Below, piece by piece: positions 41,806 to 49,536 of a stretch of DNA of 64,000 bases. Within the stretch, counting starts at the first letter, position 1; each line of letters begins with the position of its first letter. Source of the stretch: Treponema sp. (GTDB lineage: Bacteria > Spirochaetota > Spirochaetia > Treponematales > Treponemataceae). The translations under genes were made by a program, and so were the position numbers. The stretch spans positions 1 to 64,000 of the forward strand of contig JAFUDX010000011.1 in the NCBI GenBank assembly GCA_017464425.1. Reading direction: 5' to 3'. Below the pieces are notes generated by a model. It did no database searches. It worked only from the letters and a program-made list of their open reading frames with translations, and had not been told where the DNA came from.

Positions 41806-42798
41806 ATGAAGAAAATTTTTCTTTCGCTCGCATTTGTTTTCTTCTCAGTTTCCGCATTTTCTGCCTCAAGCAAAGATTTTTCGCTTTCCGTTGAGCCGTT
41901 GTTTGGTATGAAGTGGGGGCAGATTGACGAGTATGTGTTTTGCAATAACTGTGAATATGACGATGATAAATGGAGCGAACTAAATTGGGAAATAAAGCCT
42001 GAATTATACTATGGACTTAAAATTCGCGGGGGATGGAAAGGATTTTTTGAAGAAACGCATTTTATGGCGGGAATTCCGATGGAAACAGGCATAATGCATG
42101 ATTCAGATTGGCAAAATGTTCAATATTCTGGACTAGCTGATTATCAGTACAAAACAAGTTATTCAAAAAGTGATAATTATCTTGATTATGATTTCATTTT
42201 CGGTTTTAAAGGTGGTTACGAATTCAAAATCAAAGAAATTTTTAAAATAAAACCAGCCGTTGCTTTTGACTATCAAAATATAAAATTTACAGCAAAAAAT
42301 GGTATTGCCTGGTACGGAGAAAGTTCAAATGGCTATTACAAGCCATATTATACAGCAACGCCAGAAACATTCAAAAATATGCTTCAAAATTATAATGGTC
42401 AAGATATAAGCTACAAACGAGTCGCATACTATTTTTGGCTTGGAAGCAATTTTTCGGTCGATTTGCCATACCACTTCATCGTCAACACGGAATTTTTTAT
42501 TTCGCCTTATCTTTACATGGAATCATTTGATTCACATCTTTTAAGGGGTACCGATTTTGCCGACAGAACACCTGGTAATTTTGCCGCATTTAAATGGAAT
42601 CTTGGCGCAGAATATAAAATCACGGAACGACATTCTATTTTGCTGAACGCCCAATATTTTTATATGCGCGTTCTACGAGGCGATGATTTTATGAAAACCG
42701 CTTCATCAAAAACATATAAAAAAGCGACAGATGCTGACGGAGGAGCTGGCGCAAAATATTTTGATATTTCACTCTCCTACCGTTTCACCATCTTCTAG
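41806..42798 (+). CDS. omptin-like outer membrane protease
   Basis: A 330-residue beta-barrel protein with a signal peptide (MKKIFLSLAFVFF... cut after AFSA) and an aromatic C-terminal end (SYRFTIF). The segments match omptins: LNWEIKPELYYGLK, the catalytic GIMHDSDW (DxD as Asp83/Asp85 of OmpT), FDYQNIKFTAKNG and FDSHLLRG (DxH as Asp210/His212). Omptins cleave between basic residues at the cell surface; those known from enterobacteria need LPS, which treponemes lack in the usual form. I start at 41806 because the signal peptide begins there. The alternative reading is a general OMP relative without activity. Confidence 0.75.
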   Translation: MKKIFLSLAFVFFSVSAFSASSKDFSLSVEPLFGMKWGQIDEYVFCNNCEYDDDKWSELNWEIKPELYYGLKIRGGWKGFFEETHFMAGIPMETGIMHDSDWQNVQYSGLADYQYKTSYSKSDNYLDYDFIFGFKGGYEFKIKEIFKIKPAVAFDYQNIKFTAKNGIAWYGESSNGYYKPYYTATPETFKNMLQNYNGQDISYKRVAYYFWLGSNFSVDLPYHFIVNTEFFISPYLYMESFDSHLLRGTDFADRTPGNFAAFKWNLGAEYKITERHSILLNAQYFYMRVLRGDDFMKTASSKTYKKATDADGGAGAKYFDISLSYRFTIF

Positions 42799-42800
42799 TA

Positions 42801-45800
42801 TCAGGCCAATTCTCCGCGCAAAACGCGCAAATAATCGTTCGGAATAATCTTCTTGAAGCGCGGAATGTACTGTTTCCACTCGGCGAGGATTTTCTTCGCT
42901 TTTTCTGAATCGGTTGCCTGCACATGTTCTTTGAGCAGGGCACGCAAATTCGCCACATCGGGATTTTCGCCGTCGTGCACAAAGGCGGGCTTTTTCTCAC
43001 CCAAAAGTGCCGTTGTCTCATCGTCCAAATCATACATCGTCACAAGCTCTTTGTTCAGCCGTTTGTACAAATCGTGCTCTTCGTCAAGAATGTAGGCAAT
43101 GCCGCCCGACATGCCTGCCGCGAGATTTTTCCCCGTGCGACCGAGAATCGCGACCGTTCCGCCCGTCATGTATTCAAGCGCATGGTCGCCCGCACCTTCG
43201 CACACGACCGTCGCCCCCGAATTGCGCACGCAGAACCGCTCGCCCGCCACGCCGTTCACGAATGCCTTTCCGCTCGTTGCCCCAAAGAACGCCACATTTC
43301 CGATGATGATATTCTCTGAAGCCGCACCTGCAAATTCACGAGACGGCGTTACGATGATTTTTCCGCCGCTCAAGCCCTTTCCCACCGAGTCGTTTGCGTC
43401 GCCCGTGAGCAAAAGCGTGAGTCCTTTCGGAATAAACGCCCCGAAACTTTGCCCCGCGCCACCTTCACAGTGCACGCACACCGAGTCATCCGCGAGCGAA
43501 GAGCCAAACCGCTTCTGAATTTCACTTCCCAAAATAGTCCCAACCGTTCGGTCCGTGCATTTAATGTCACACGGATTTGATTTTGCTAACGCAAAATCTA
43601 GGACCAAAGTATTTGAAGAAATGTCGTTAGACATCTCGAATCCGTGTGACAATTTCTTAGTCTCCGCAAGCAAGGGTAATAAGTTCGTCACATCGAGTGT
43701 TTTGCTCAATTCTCGCTCATTCAAAACACTCGCCTCAAGCGCAGCAGTTTCTCCCGCAGGAGCATCGCCCGTGTAATTTTCCATTTTCAATGTTCCATTT
43801 TCAGTTCGTGAAAGAATGCGAGAAACATCTATCAGTTTTGCGCGTGAGAAGCCTTGCGTTTCTTTGAGCGTGAGCAAATCGGTTCTGCCGCAGAGCTCTT
43901 GCACCGTGTGAATGCCGAGAGCTGCCATAATTTCGCGGACTTCTTGGGCGATGTAGCGCATGAAATTCTCGACATATTCAGGCTTTCCGGGGAATTTCGC
44001 GCGGTTTTTCTCGTTTTGCGTGGCAACTCCGAACGGGCAGGTGTCCAAATTGCACACGCGGAGCATTTTACAGCCGAGCGCGATAAGCGGAGCCGTCGCA
44101 AAGCCGAATTCTTCCGCGCCGAGCAGGGCGGCAATCACCACATCGCGCCCGCTCATGAGTTTTCCGTCGGTTTCAAGCTTTACCTTTTCGCGCAAGCCGT
44201 TCTGAATCAAAGTCTGATGCGTTTCGGCAAGTCCCATTTCCCACGGTAAGCCTGCATGGTGAATCGAGCTCATCGGGGCAGCTCCCGTTCCGCCGTCGTG
44301 TCCTGAAATCAAAATGACATGAGCGCCCGCCTTTGCAACGCCCGCCGCAATCGTTCCCACGCCCGCTTCTGCAACGAGTTTTACGGAAATGCGGGCTTTT
44401 CGGTTTGCGTTTTTCAGGTCGTAAATCAGTTGAGCCAAATCTTCGATAGAATAAATGTCGTGGTGCGGCGGCGGTGAGATGAGCGAAACGCCCGGCGTTG
44501 AATAGCGCGTGGCGGCAATCCACGGATACACTTTTTTGCCCGGCAAGTGACCGCCCTCGCCCGGCTTTGCGCCCTGAGCGAGCTTAATCTGAATTTCTTG
44601 TGCCGAAAGCAAATATTCTTCCGTTACGCCGAATCTGCCAGACGCGACTTGCTTTATCGCCGAATTTGATTCCGTGCCGAGCCGTGCGGGATTTTCTCCG
44701 CCCTCGCCGGAATTGCTTTTTCCATGCAGGCGGTTCATCGCAATCGCAAGGCACGAATGCGCTTCTTCTGAAATCGAGCCGTAGCTCATCGCACCTGTCT
44801 TGAATCGCCGTACGATGCTGTCAACGCTTTCAACTTCCGAGAGCGGAATCGATTTTGTGCCTTTTTTGAAGTCAAAGAGCGCGCGAAGCGTGTGCGGATG
44901 GTGCGGGTCGTCCACAAGCGCGGTGTATTCTTTGAATTTCGCGTAATCGCCTTTTTGCGTGGCTTCCTGCAAGAGCGAAACCAATTGCGGCGTGATAAGA
45001 TGGTGCTCACAGTTTTCATGGAATTTGAATTTATGATTTCCGAGCGGGTCAAGTTTTATCAAACGATTATCAACGGGGCGTTGCGGGGTGTCCCCGCTAG
45101 AAGGGGTAGCGGAAGACGCGTCAGCGGCTGGAGCGAGGGGGAGACTTCCCCCATATGCCTTTTTATGATGGAACAGCATGTCCTCTTCGATTTCGCCAAG
45201 CCCGATTCCTTCAATTCGGCTCACGGTGTTCGTAAAATACTTGTCGACGACGCTCTTTTTGATTCCGACCGCCTCAAAAATCTGCGCGGACTGGTAGGAC
45301 TGAATCGTGGAGATGCCCATTTTCGCGGCGATTTTGACGATGCCGTTCATGAGCGCATTGTTATAATCGTCAATAGCGGTGTGATAGTCTTTGTCGAGCA
45401 ATTTTTTGTCAATCAGCTCGGCAATGCACTCGTGCGCAAGGTAGGGGTTGATTGCACGCGCTCCGTAACCCAAGCACATCGCCGCCTGATGCACATCGCG
45501 CACTTCACCGCTTTCAAGAATCACCGAAATTTCTGTGCGCTTTTTCGTGCGGATAAGATATTGCTCCACCGCAGAAACCGCGAGCAAAGACGGAATCGCA
45601 ATATGATTTTCGTCCACGCCACGGTCGGAAAGAATGATGATGTGGTAACCGTCGTTGTAAGCGTTATTTATCTGCTCAAAAAGTAAATCTAATGCAGAAG
45701 CAAGTACACTTTTTTTATTGTCACACGGATTCGGGATTCCTACGGAATCCCTTTCTTTTAATTCTGATTTTGCGTTAGCAAAATCGAATCCGTGTGACAT

Positions 45801-47573
45801 TTTTGCATCTTCCACATCAATCAGAAGTGAAATTTTCTTTACGCGCAAGCCCGGCTTGTCAATCGCGGCGATTTTGAGCAAGTCCGTGCCCGTGAGAATC
45901 GGATTGTGGATTTCGAGCACCTGGCAGTTTTTGCCTTTCGGGTGGAGCAAATCGCCGTCTTTTCCGAGATAGACCGTGGTGTCGGTGACGATTTTTTCAC
46001 GGAGACTGTCAATCGGCGGATTCGTGACCTGCGCAAAGAGCTGCTTGAAGTACGAAAAGAGCGGCGGATGTTTTTCGCTCATCACGGCAAGCGGAGTGTC
46101 CACGCCCATCGCGCCCGTCGGTTCAACGCCGTTTTTCGCCATCGGAAGAATCATTTCGTTCACATCTTCAAGCGACCAGCCAAACGCCTTGTACAATTTG
46201 TCGCGCTCGTCCTGGCTCGACACGGGAATTTTATGGTTCGGGATTTTGAGGGAAGCGAGCTGAATAAGATTTTGGCTGAGCCATTCGCCGTAGGGATGTT
46301 CTTTTGCGTAAAACTCTTTGATTTCGTCATCTGAGATGAGTTTTTTCGCCTTCGTGTCGACGAGAAGCATTTTTCCAGGCATGAGGCGGCTTTTTTTCAC
46401 GATTTCACTTTCGGGGATTTCAAGGACGCCGACTTCGCTTGAAAGAATGAGCATGTTGTCCTTCGTAATGTAGTAGCGGCTCGGTCGGAGTCCGTTTCGG
46501 TCGAGCGTTGCGCCCACAATGTCGCCGTCGCTGAACAAAATCGCAGCAGGTCCGTCCCACGGTTCCATCATCGTCGCCCAGTAATGGTAAAAATCTTTTT
46601 TCTCTTCGGAAAGCGTGTCGTCATGCCGCCACACCTGCGGAATGCAGACGAGTACGGCGAGCGGAAGAGCCATGCCGTTCATCACAAAATATTCGAGCGT
46701 GTTGTCGAGCATCGCCGAGTCGCTTCCCGTCGTGTCGATTTCGCCGTTTCGGGCAATCATGCGGTCGGCATTTCCGCGAATTGTGTTGATTTCTCCGTTG
46801 TGCGCGATGAATCGGTTCGGGTGCGCCCGCTGCCAGCTCGGATTGGTGTTCGTGCTGAATCTAGAATGCACGATTCCGAGAGATGAAACATAGTCGCCCG
46901 ATTGCAAGTCGCTGTAGAAAGTGCGGAGCTGTTGCACAAGGAACATGCCCTTGTAGACGATGGTGCGAGAAGAGAGGGAGCAGATGTAAGTTTTTGAGTT
47001 AGCAGTGTGCAGTGTGCAGTTAGGAGTTGATGGTTTCATTGCTAACTGCTCATTGCTAACTGCTACCTTTTCAAATGCAATTCTCGCCTTGTACAATAAT
47101 TTGTCGAATTCCAAGCCTTTTTCGCAGTTTTCGGGTCGTGCGATGAAGCCTTGCCAAATCTCTGGCATGCAGTCGCGGGCTTTTTTGCCGAGCACGGCTT
47201 CGTTTACGGGAACTTTTCTCCAGCCTAAAAAATGCAAATCCTGTTCTGCGCAAGTCTTCTCGAATCTCGCTTTTTCGGACTCACACGCAGTTTCCTCGCT
47301 CGGGAAGAAGAACATGCCGATTCCGTAGTCGCGTTCTTCTTTGTCGCCCAGAAGTTCGGGAACGGCTTTTTTGAAGAACTCGTGCGAAATCTGGAGCAGA
47401 ATGCCCACGCCGTCGCCTGTTTCGCCCGAAGCGTCTTTTCCCGCGCGATGTTCCAGTTTTTCAACGATAGAAAGCGCGTTTTCCACCACGCGGTGCGATT
47501 TTTTCCCGTCGATGCTCACCACCGCGCCGATTCCGCAATTGTCGTGCTCAAAACAAGGTTCATACAAGGTCAT
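42801..47573 (-). CDS. gltB: glutamate synthase large subunit with four palindrome-encoded insertions
   Basis: A 1590-residue enzyme converting glutamine plus 2-oxoglutarate into two glutamates. Order: class II glutamine amidotransferase (HDNCGIG with the nucleophilic Cys near residue 13), central domain, FMN/3Fe-4S synthase domain (CKMLRVCNLDTCPFG), and the C-terminal GXG repeat domain. It is about 80-100 residues longer than usual. The excess maps to four in-frame palindromic inserts at residues ~170-192, ~592-618, ~808-830 and ~1308-1336. No gltD small subunit is in the window, so the electron donor is uncertain. The ribosome site is AGGAGA. Transcription starts from its own promoter through a leader with two terminators. 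Confidence 0.93.
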   Translation of the reverse strand: MTLYEPCFEHDNCGIGAVVSIDGKKSHRVVENALSIVEKLEHRAGKDASGETGDGVGILLQISHEFFKKAVPELLGDKEERDYGIGMFFFPSEETACESEKARFEKTCAEQDLHFLGWRKVPVNEAVLGKKARDCMPEIWQGFIARPENCEKGLEFDKLLYKARIAFEKVAVSNEQLAMKPSTPNCTLHTANSKTYICSLSSRTIVYKGMFLVQQLRTFYSDLQSGDYVSSLGIVHSRFSTNTNPSWQRAHPNRFIAHNGEINTIRGNADRMIARNGEIDTTGSDSAMLDNTLEYFVMNGMALPLAVLVCIPQVWRHDDTLSEEKKDFYHYWATMMEPWDGPAAILFSDGDIVGATLDRNGLRPSRYYITKDNMLILSSEVGVLEIPESEIVKKSRLMPGKMLLVDTKAKKLISDDEIKEFYAKEHPYGEWLSQNLIQLASLKIPNHKIPVSSQDERDKLYKAFGWSLEDVNEMILPMAKNGVEPTGAMGVDTPLAVMSEKHPPLFSYFKQLFAQVTNPPIDSLREKIVTDTTVYLGKDGDLLHPKGKNCQVLEIHNPILTGTDLLKIAAIDKPGLRVKKISLLIDVEDAKMSHGFDFANAKSELKERDSVGIPNPCDNKKSVLASALDLLFEQINNAYNDGYHIIILSDRGVDENHIAIPSLLAVSAVEQYLIRTKKRTEISVILESGEVRDVHQAAMCLGYGARAINPYLAHECIAELIDKKLLDKDYHTAIDDYNNALMNGIVKIAAKMGISTIQSYQSAQIFEAVGIKKSVVDKYFTNTVSRIEGIGLGEIEEDMLFHHKKAYGGSLPLAPAADASSATPSSGDTPQRPVDNRLIKLDPLGNHKFKFHENCEHHLITPQLVSLLQEATQKGDYAKFKEYTALVDDPHHPHTLRALFDFKKGTKSIPLSEVESVDSIVRRFKTGAMSYGSISEEAHSCLAIAMNRLHGKSNSGEGGENPARLGTESNSAIKQVASGRFGVTEEYLLSAQEIQIKLAQGAKPGEGGHLPGKKVYPWIAATRYSTPGVSLISPPPHHDIYSIEDLAQLIYDLKNANRKARISVKLVAEAGVGTIAAGVAKAGAHVILISGHDGGTGAAPMSSIHHAGLPWEMGLAETHQTLIQNGLREKVKLETDGKLMSGRDVVIAALLGAEEFGFATAPLIALGCKMLRVCNLDTCPFGVATQNEKNRAKFPGKPEYVENFMRYIAQEVREIMAALGIHTVQELCGRTDLLTLKETQGFSRAKLIDVSRILSRTENGTLKMENYTGDAPAGETAALEASVLNERELSKTLDVTNLLPLLAETKKLSHGFEMSNDISSNTLVLDFALAKSNPCDIKCTDRTVGTILGSEIQKRFGSSLADDSVCVHCEGGAGQSFGAFIPKGLTLLLTGDANDSVGKGLSGGKIIVTPSREFAGAASENIIIGNVAFFGATSGKAFVNGVAGERFCVRNSGATVVCEGAGDHALEYMTGGTVAILGRTGKNLAAGMSGGIAYILDEEHDLYKRLNKELVTMYDLDDETTALLGEKKPAFVHDGENPDVANLRALLKEHVQATDSEKAKKILAEWKQYIPRFKKIIPNDYLRVLRGELA
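43565..43651. repeat. palindromic element family A, copy 2, inside gltB
   Basis: An 87-bp element (29 codons). Outer arms TGTCACACGGATT and AATCCGTGTGACA enclose two hairpins, GATTTTGC-TAAC-GCAAAATC (43579-43598) and ATGTC-GTTA-GACAT (43621-43634). It is in the opposite orientation to the copy at 45719 relative to the gene, and both orientations are open. Confidence 0.9.
45083..45152. repeat. GC-rich palindromic insert in gltB
   Basis: Contains hairpins GCGGGG-TGT-CCCCGC (45083-45097) and GGGGGA-GACT-TCCCCC (45137-45152) with ACGCGT between. It encodes a Pro/Ala/Ser-rich stretch (LPLAPAADASSATPSSGDTP) not expected in GltB. Confidence 0.7.
45719..45799. repeat. palindromic element family A, copy 1, inside gltB
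   Basis: An 81-bp element (27 codons). Outer 15-bp arms TGTCACACGGATTCG/CGAATCCGTGTGACA enclose GGGATTCC-TAC-GGAATCCC (45733-45751) and GATTTTGC-GTTA-GCAAAATC (45766-45785), a cloverleaf-like fold. In the gene it encodes SHGFDFANAKSELKERDSVG plus NPCD. Confidence 0.92.
46999..47065. repeat. inverted GCTAACTGCT-type insert in gltB
   Basis: Arms of 25 bp (46999-47023 and 47041-47065), about 20 of 24 aligned positions complementary, built from the motif GCTAACTGCT repeated. It encodes SNEQLAMKPSTPNCTLHTAN in a loop of the amidotransferase domain. Confidence 0.75.
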
Positions 47574-47590
47574 TTAGTTCTCCTATTCAT

Positions 47591-47722
47591 AAAAAAAGGT
47601 CGTGCGTACAGAGAAAAATCCCTGCAAGCACGACCTCGTTGTCGTCTTTTTGGGGCAAAAAAAGAGACCGTAGACAAGCCCACTGAAAAATGGATTTGTC
47701 TACGGCCTCTTTGCCTTAATTG
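47591..47722 (-). promoter_or_regulatory. gltB 5' leader with two tandem intrinsic terminators
   Basis: Between the promoter and the gltB ATG the RNA can form two long hairpins, each followed by seven U. Hairpin 1 (47709-47664) has stem CCGTAGACAA/TTGTCTACGG plus GAG/CTC. Hairpin 2 (47636-47597) has stem AGGTCGTGC/GCACGACCT with an extended inner stem CAGGG/CTCTG and loop ATTTTT. The ribosome site comes after both. This is the architecture of attenuation control, but I recognise no known riboswitch, T-box or ANTAR consensus. Confidence 0.8.
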
Positions 47723-47728
47723 AACTAA

Positions 47729-47757
47729 AGTTTACTGAAACGATATGAAAGTGTCAA
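47729..47757 (-). promoter_or_regulatory. gltB promoter
   Basis: TTGACA (47757-47752), 17-bp spacer, TAAACT (47734-47729). Start of transcription near 47722, about 150 nt upstream of the ATG. Confidence 0.87.
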
Positions 47758-47758
47758 G

Positions 47759-47786
47759 AAAAAATGCCCCGCACGAGGCGAGGCAT
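47759..47786 (-). terminator. terminator of the CE12 esterase gene
   Basis: Stem TGCCTCGC/GCGGGGCA (one mismatch) with a short loop and six T on the minus strand. It abuts the -35 box of gltB. Confidence 0.87.
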
Positions 47787-47805
47787 CTGTCAAATCTTGA
47801 TTTGA

Positions 47806-49377
47806 TTATTTAAGTGAAATGTTGCTGAATTCAACATCTGCACAGCGAGCTGCAAACAAGCCGACATAAATGTTGGCAGCATCGACAGAAGTTAAATCAG
47901 CTTCGAATGTTGCAGTGTCTTTGCCGTATTTGACGGTGTACACATTGCCTTTCTTTGTGATTGAAAGGTCAACAACCTGTCCTTTGTCAGGAGCCGCTTG
48001 CGCAGTTGCGGCATTTTCGGTAAGACCTGTGTTGTGGCGCAACCAGCTTGAAGTGAATCCCGCGCCCTTTGCAATTTTGAGCGCACCAGCTGCAACATAG
48101 TCAGAATTGATGGTGTTGTCGAATTTGTCGATGTAAATGTCATCACGAGCCATAAGACCAAACGCAACCTGATTGTTGTTCGCAAAGTTGATGATTTTCA
48201 TTTTTGCAGAAAGAGTGAAATCTTTTGAAGCAGGAAGCTTCTGGAAGTACATTGCCAAGCCGTCTGAAGCAGAAGCGATTTTGCCTGCTGATTTTGAGCC
48301 GTCACGAGGACCTGCGTGAATTTCAACAACTCCATTTTTTTCGATGATTTCATAAATTTCCGGGTCCATGATTTTTTCAGCACCGCCACAGTCACCAAAG
48401 ACCGTGCCGTACCACGGAGCCTGAGTCTGCCACAAGCCACTGGCATCTTCTTCAGGAATGAATTCTGAATATTTCGGAATGTTGTAGTCAGGATTTTTAA
48501 CAAGGAGAGCCTCAGTTGGAGCCTCAGCTTTTTTGTTCACGAGTTTTGCGAATTTTTTGTCGCCGGCAGCAACCGCATTGATAACATCATACGCAACGAC
48601 TGATGCACCGTATGTGTTCAAGTGCGTGTTGTCTGTTGAAGCCGCTTTGTGTGAAAGCTGAGCGTGGAATTTTGCTGTTTCAGCGTCTCCCGCCTTTTCG
48701 TAGCGGTCTTTTGTGATTTTTGTGAGGTCGACAACGAGAACGCCAGTTTCTTTGCCCAAATCGCGGATTGCCTGTGCATAGTCACCGCCTGGGAATCCAG
48801 GAACATCTTTTGTGACATGAACATATGAGCCTTCATAAGTCTTTCCTGGAGCGCGGCGAACGATTGGCGTACAGAGGATTGGCGTTGCTTTTTTGTCAAG
48901 CGCGAGTTTGATGTAGTTTGCATACAAGCTGTTTTTGAATGAGCCAGCTTCGTCTTTGTCACCATTTGGATTTGTGTAGCGAGCTTCCTCAGCCTTTTCA
49001 TCGTTGTGACCAAAGCCAATGATAAGGTAGTCGCCTTTTTTGATGTTTGCAGCGAGTGTTTTGTAGTTCTTTTCGGTTAAGAAAGATTTTGATGAGCGGC
49101 CTGACATTGCGAGGTTGATGACTTCGATTTTTTTAGGAAGAAGGTAATCCTGCAATTTTGTGCCGTAGCCGTAGCGTGGGTAAAAATAAGGGTCATTGAA
49201 TGAACTCAATGTTGAGTCACCGACGACAAACAATTTTGTGCCTTTTGGATTTGCAATTGATTCGACAGCCTCAACCTTTTCAACTTTTTCGTTGTTGGCG
49301 ATAGCGTCTTCCAAAGCAAAGGCAGAGAATGAAAGCCCTGCCAAAAGTGCAAGACTAGCAGCCAAGAATTTTTTCAT
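47806..49377 (-). CDS. secreted rhamnogalacturonan acetylesterase-like protein (CE12, SGNH fold)
   Basis: A 523-residue exported esterase. The signal peptide (MKKFLAASLALLAG... cut after AFA) is followed by a CE12 domain (~40-270) with the SGNH blocks GDSTLSSF (catalytic Ser), SGRSSKSF, GFGHND and DNTHLNTYG (Asp/His). It removes acetyl groups from pectin backbones so lyases can act. The remaining ~230 residues form a jelly-roll-like domain, possibly for carbohydrate binding. I start at 49377 because AAGGAG precedes it and the signal peptide begins there; the open frame extends 33 codons further without reason. Own terminator downstream. Confidence 0.85.
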   Translation of the reverse strand: MKKFLAASLALLAGLSFSAFALEDAIANNEKVEKVEAVESIANPKGTKLFVVGDSTLSSFNDPYFYPRYGYGTKLQDYLLPKKIEVINLAMSGRSSKSFLTEKNYKTLAANIKKGDYLIIGFGHNDEKAEEARYTNPNGDKDEAGSFKNSLYANYIKLALDKKATPILCTPIVRRAPGKTYEGSYVHVTKDVPGFPGGDYAQAIRDLGKETGVLVVDLTKITKDRYEKAGDAETAKFHAQLSHKAASTDNTHLNTYGASVVAYDVINAVAAGDKKFAKLVNKKAEAPTEALLVKNPDYNIPKYSEFIPEEDASGLWQTQAPWYGTVFGDCGGAEKIMDPEIYEIIEKNGVVEIHAGPRDGSKSAGKIASASDGLAMYFQKLPASKDFTLSAKMKIINFANNNQVAFGLMARDDIYIDKFDNTINSDYVAAGALKIAKGAGFTSSWLRHNTGLTENAATAQAAPDKGQVVDLSITKKGNVYTVKYGKDTATFEADLTSVDAANIYVGLFAARCADVEFSNISLK

Positions 49378-49536
49378 TATATTCTCCTTTTTTGGAATAA
49401 ATTTGGTACTATTATATATCGCATTGAATAAAAATGAAAGAGAAAAATTCAGAAATGAAAAACTTCCCTGCAACACGGTAAAAAATTTCCTTGTGAAATT
49501 TGAAATTATGGGGGAAAATTAAGGAAAGGGGGCATT

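Noticed and set aside
44892..45686. 264-codon plus-strand open frame
   Set aside because: It is antisense to gltB, whose protein motifs are unambiguous; no start signal is present.
47591..47722. Known glutamine riboswitch or ANTAR-controlled leader
   Set aside because: I could not find the glnA-type core or the ANTAR hexaloop pattern (A at position 1 and G at position 4) in either hairpin, so it is reported only as an unassigned attenuator.
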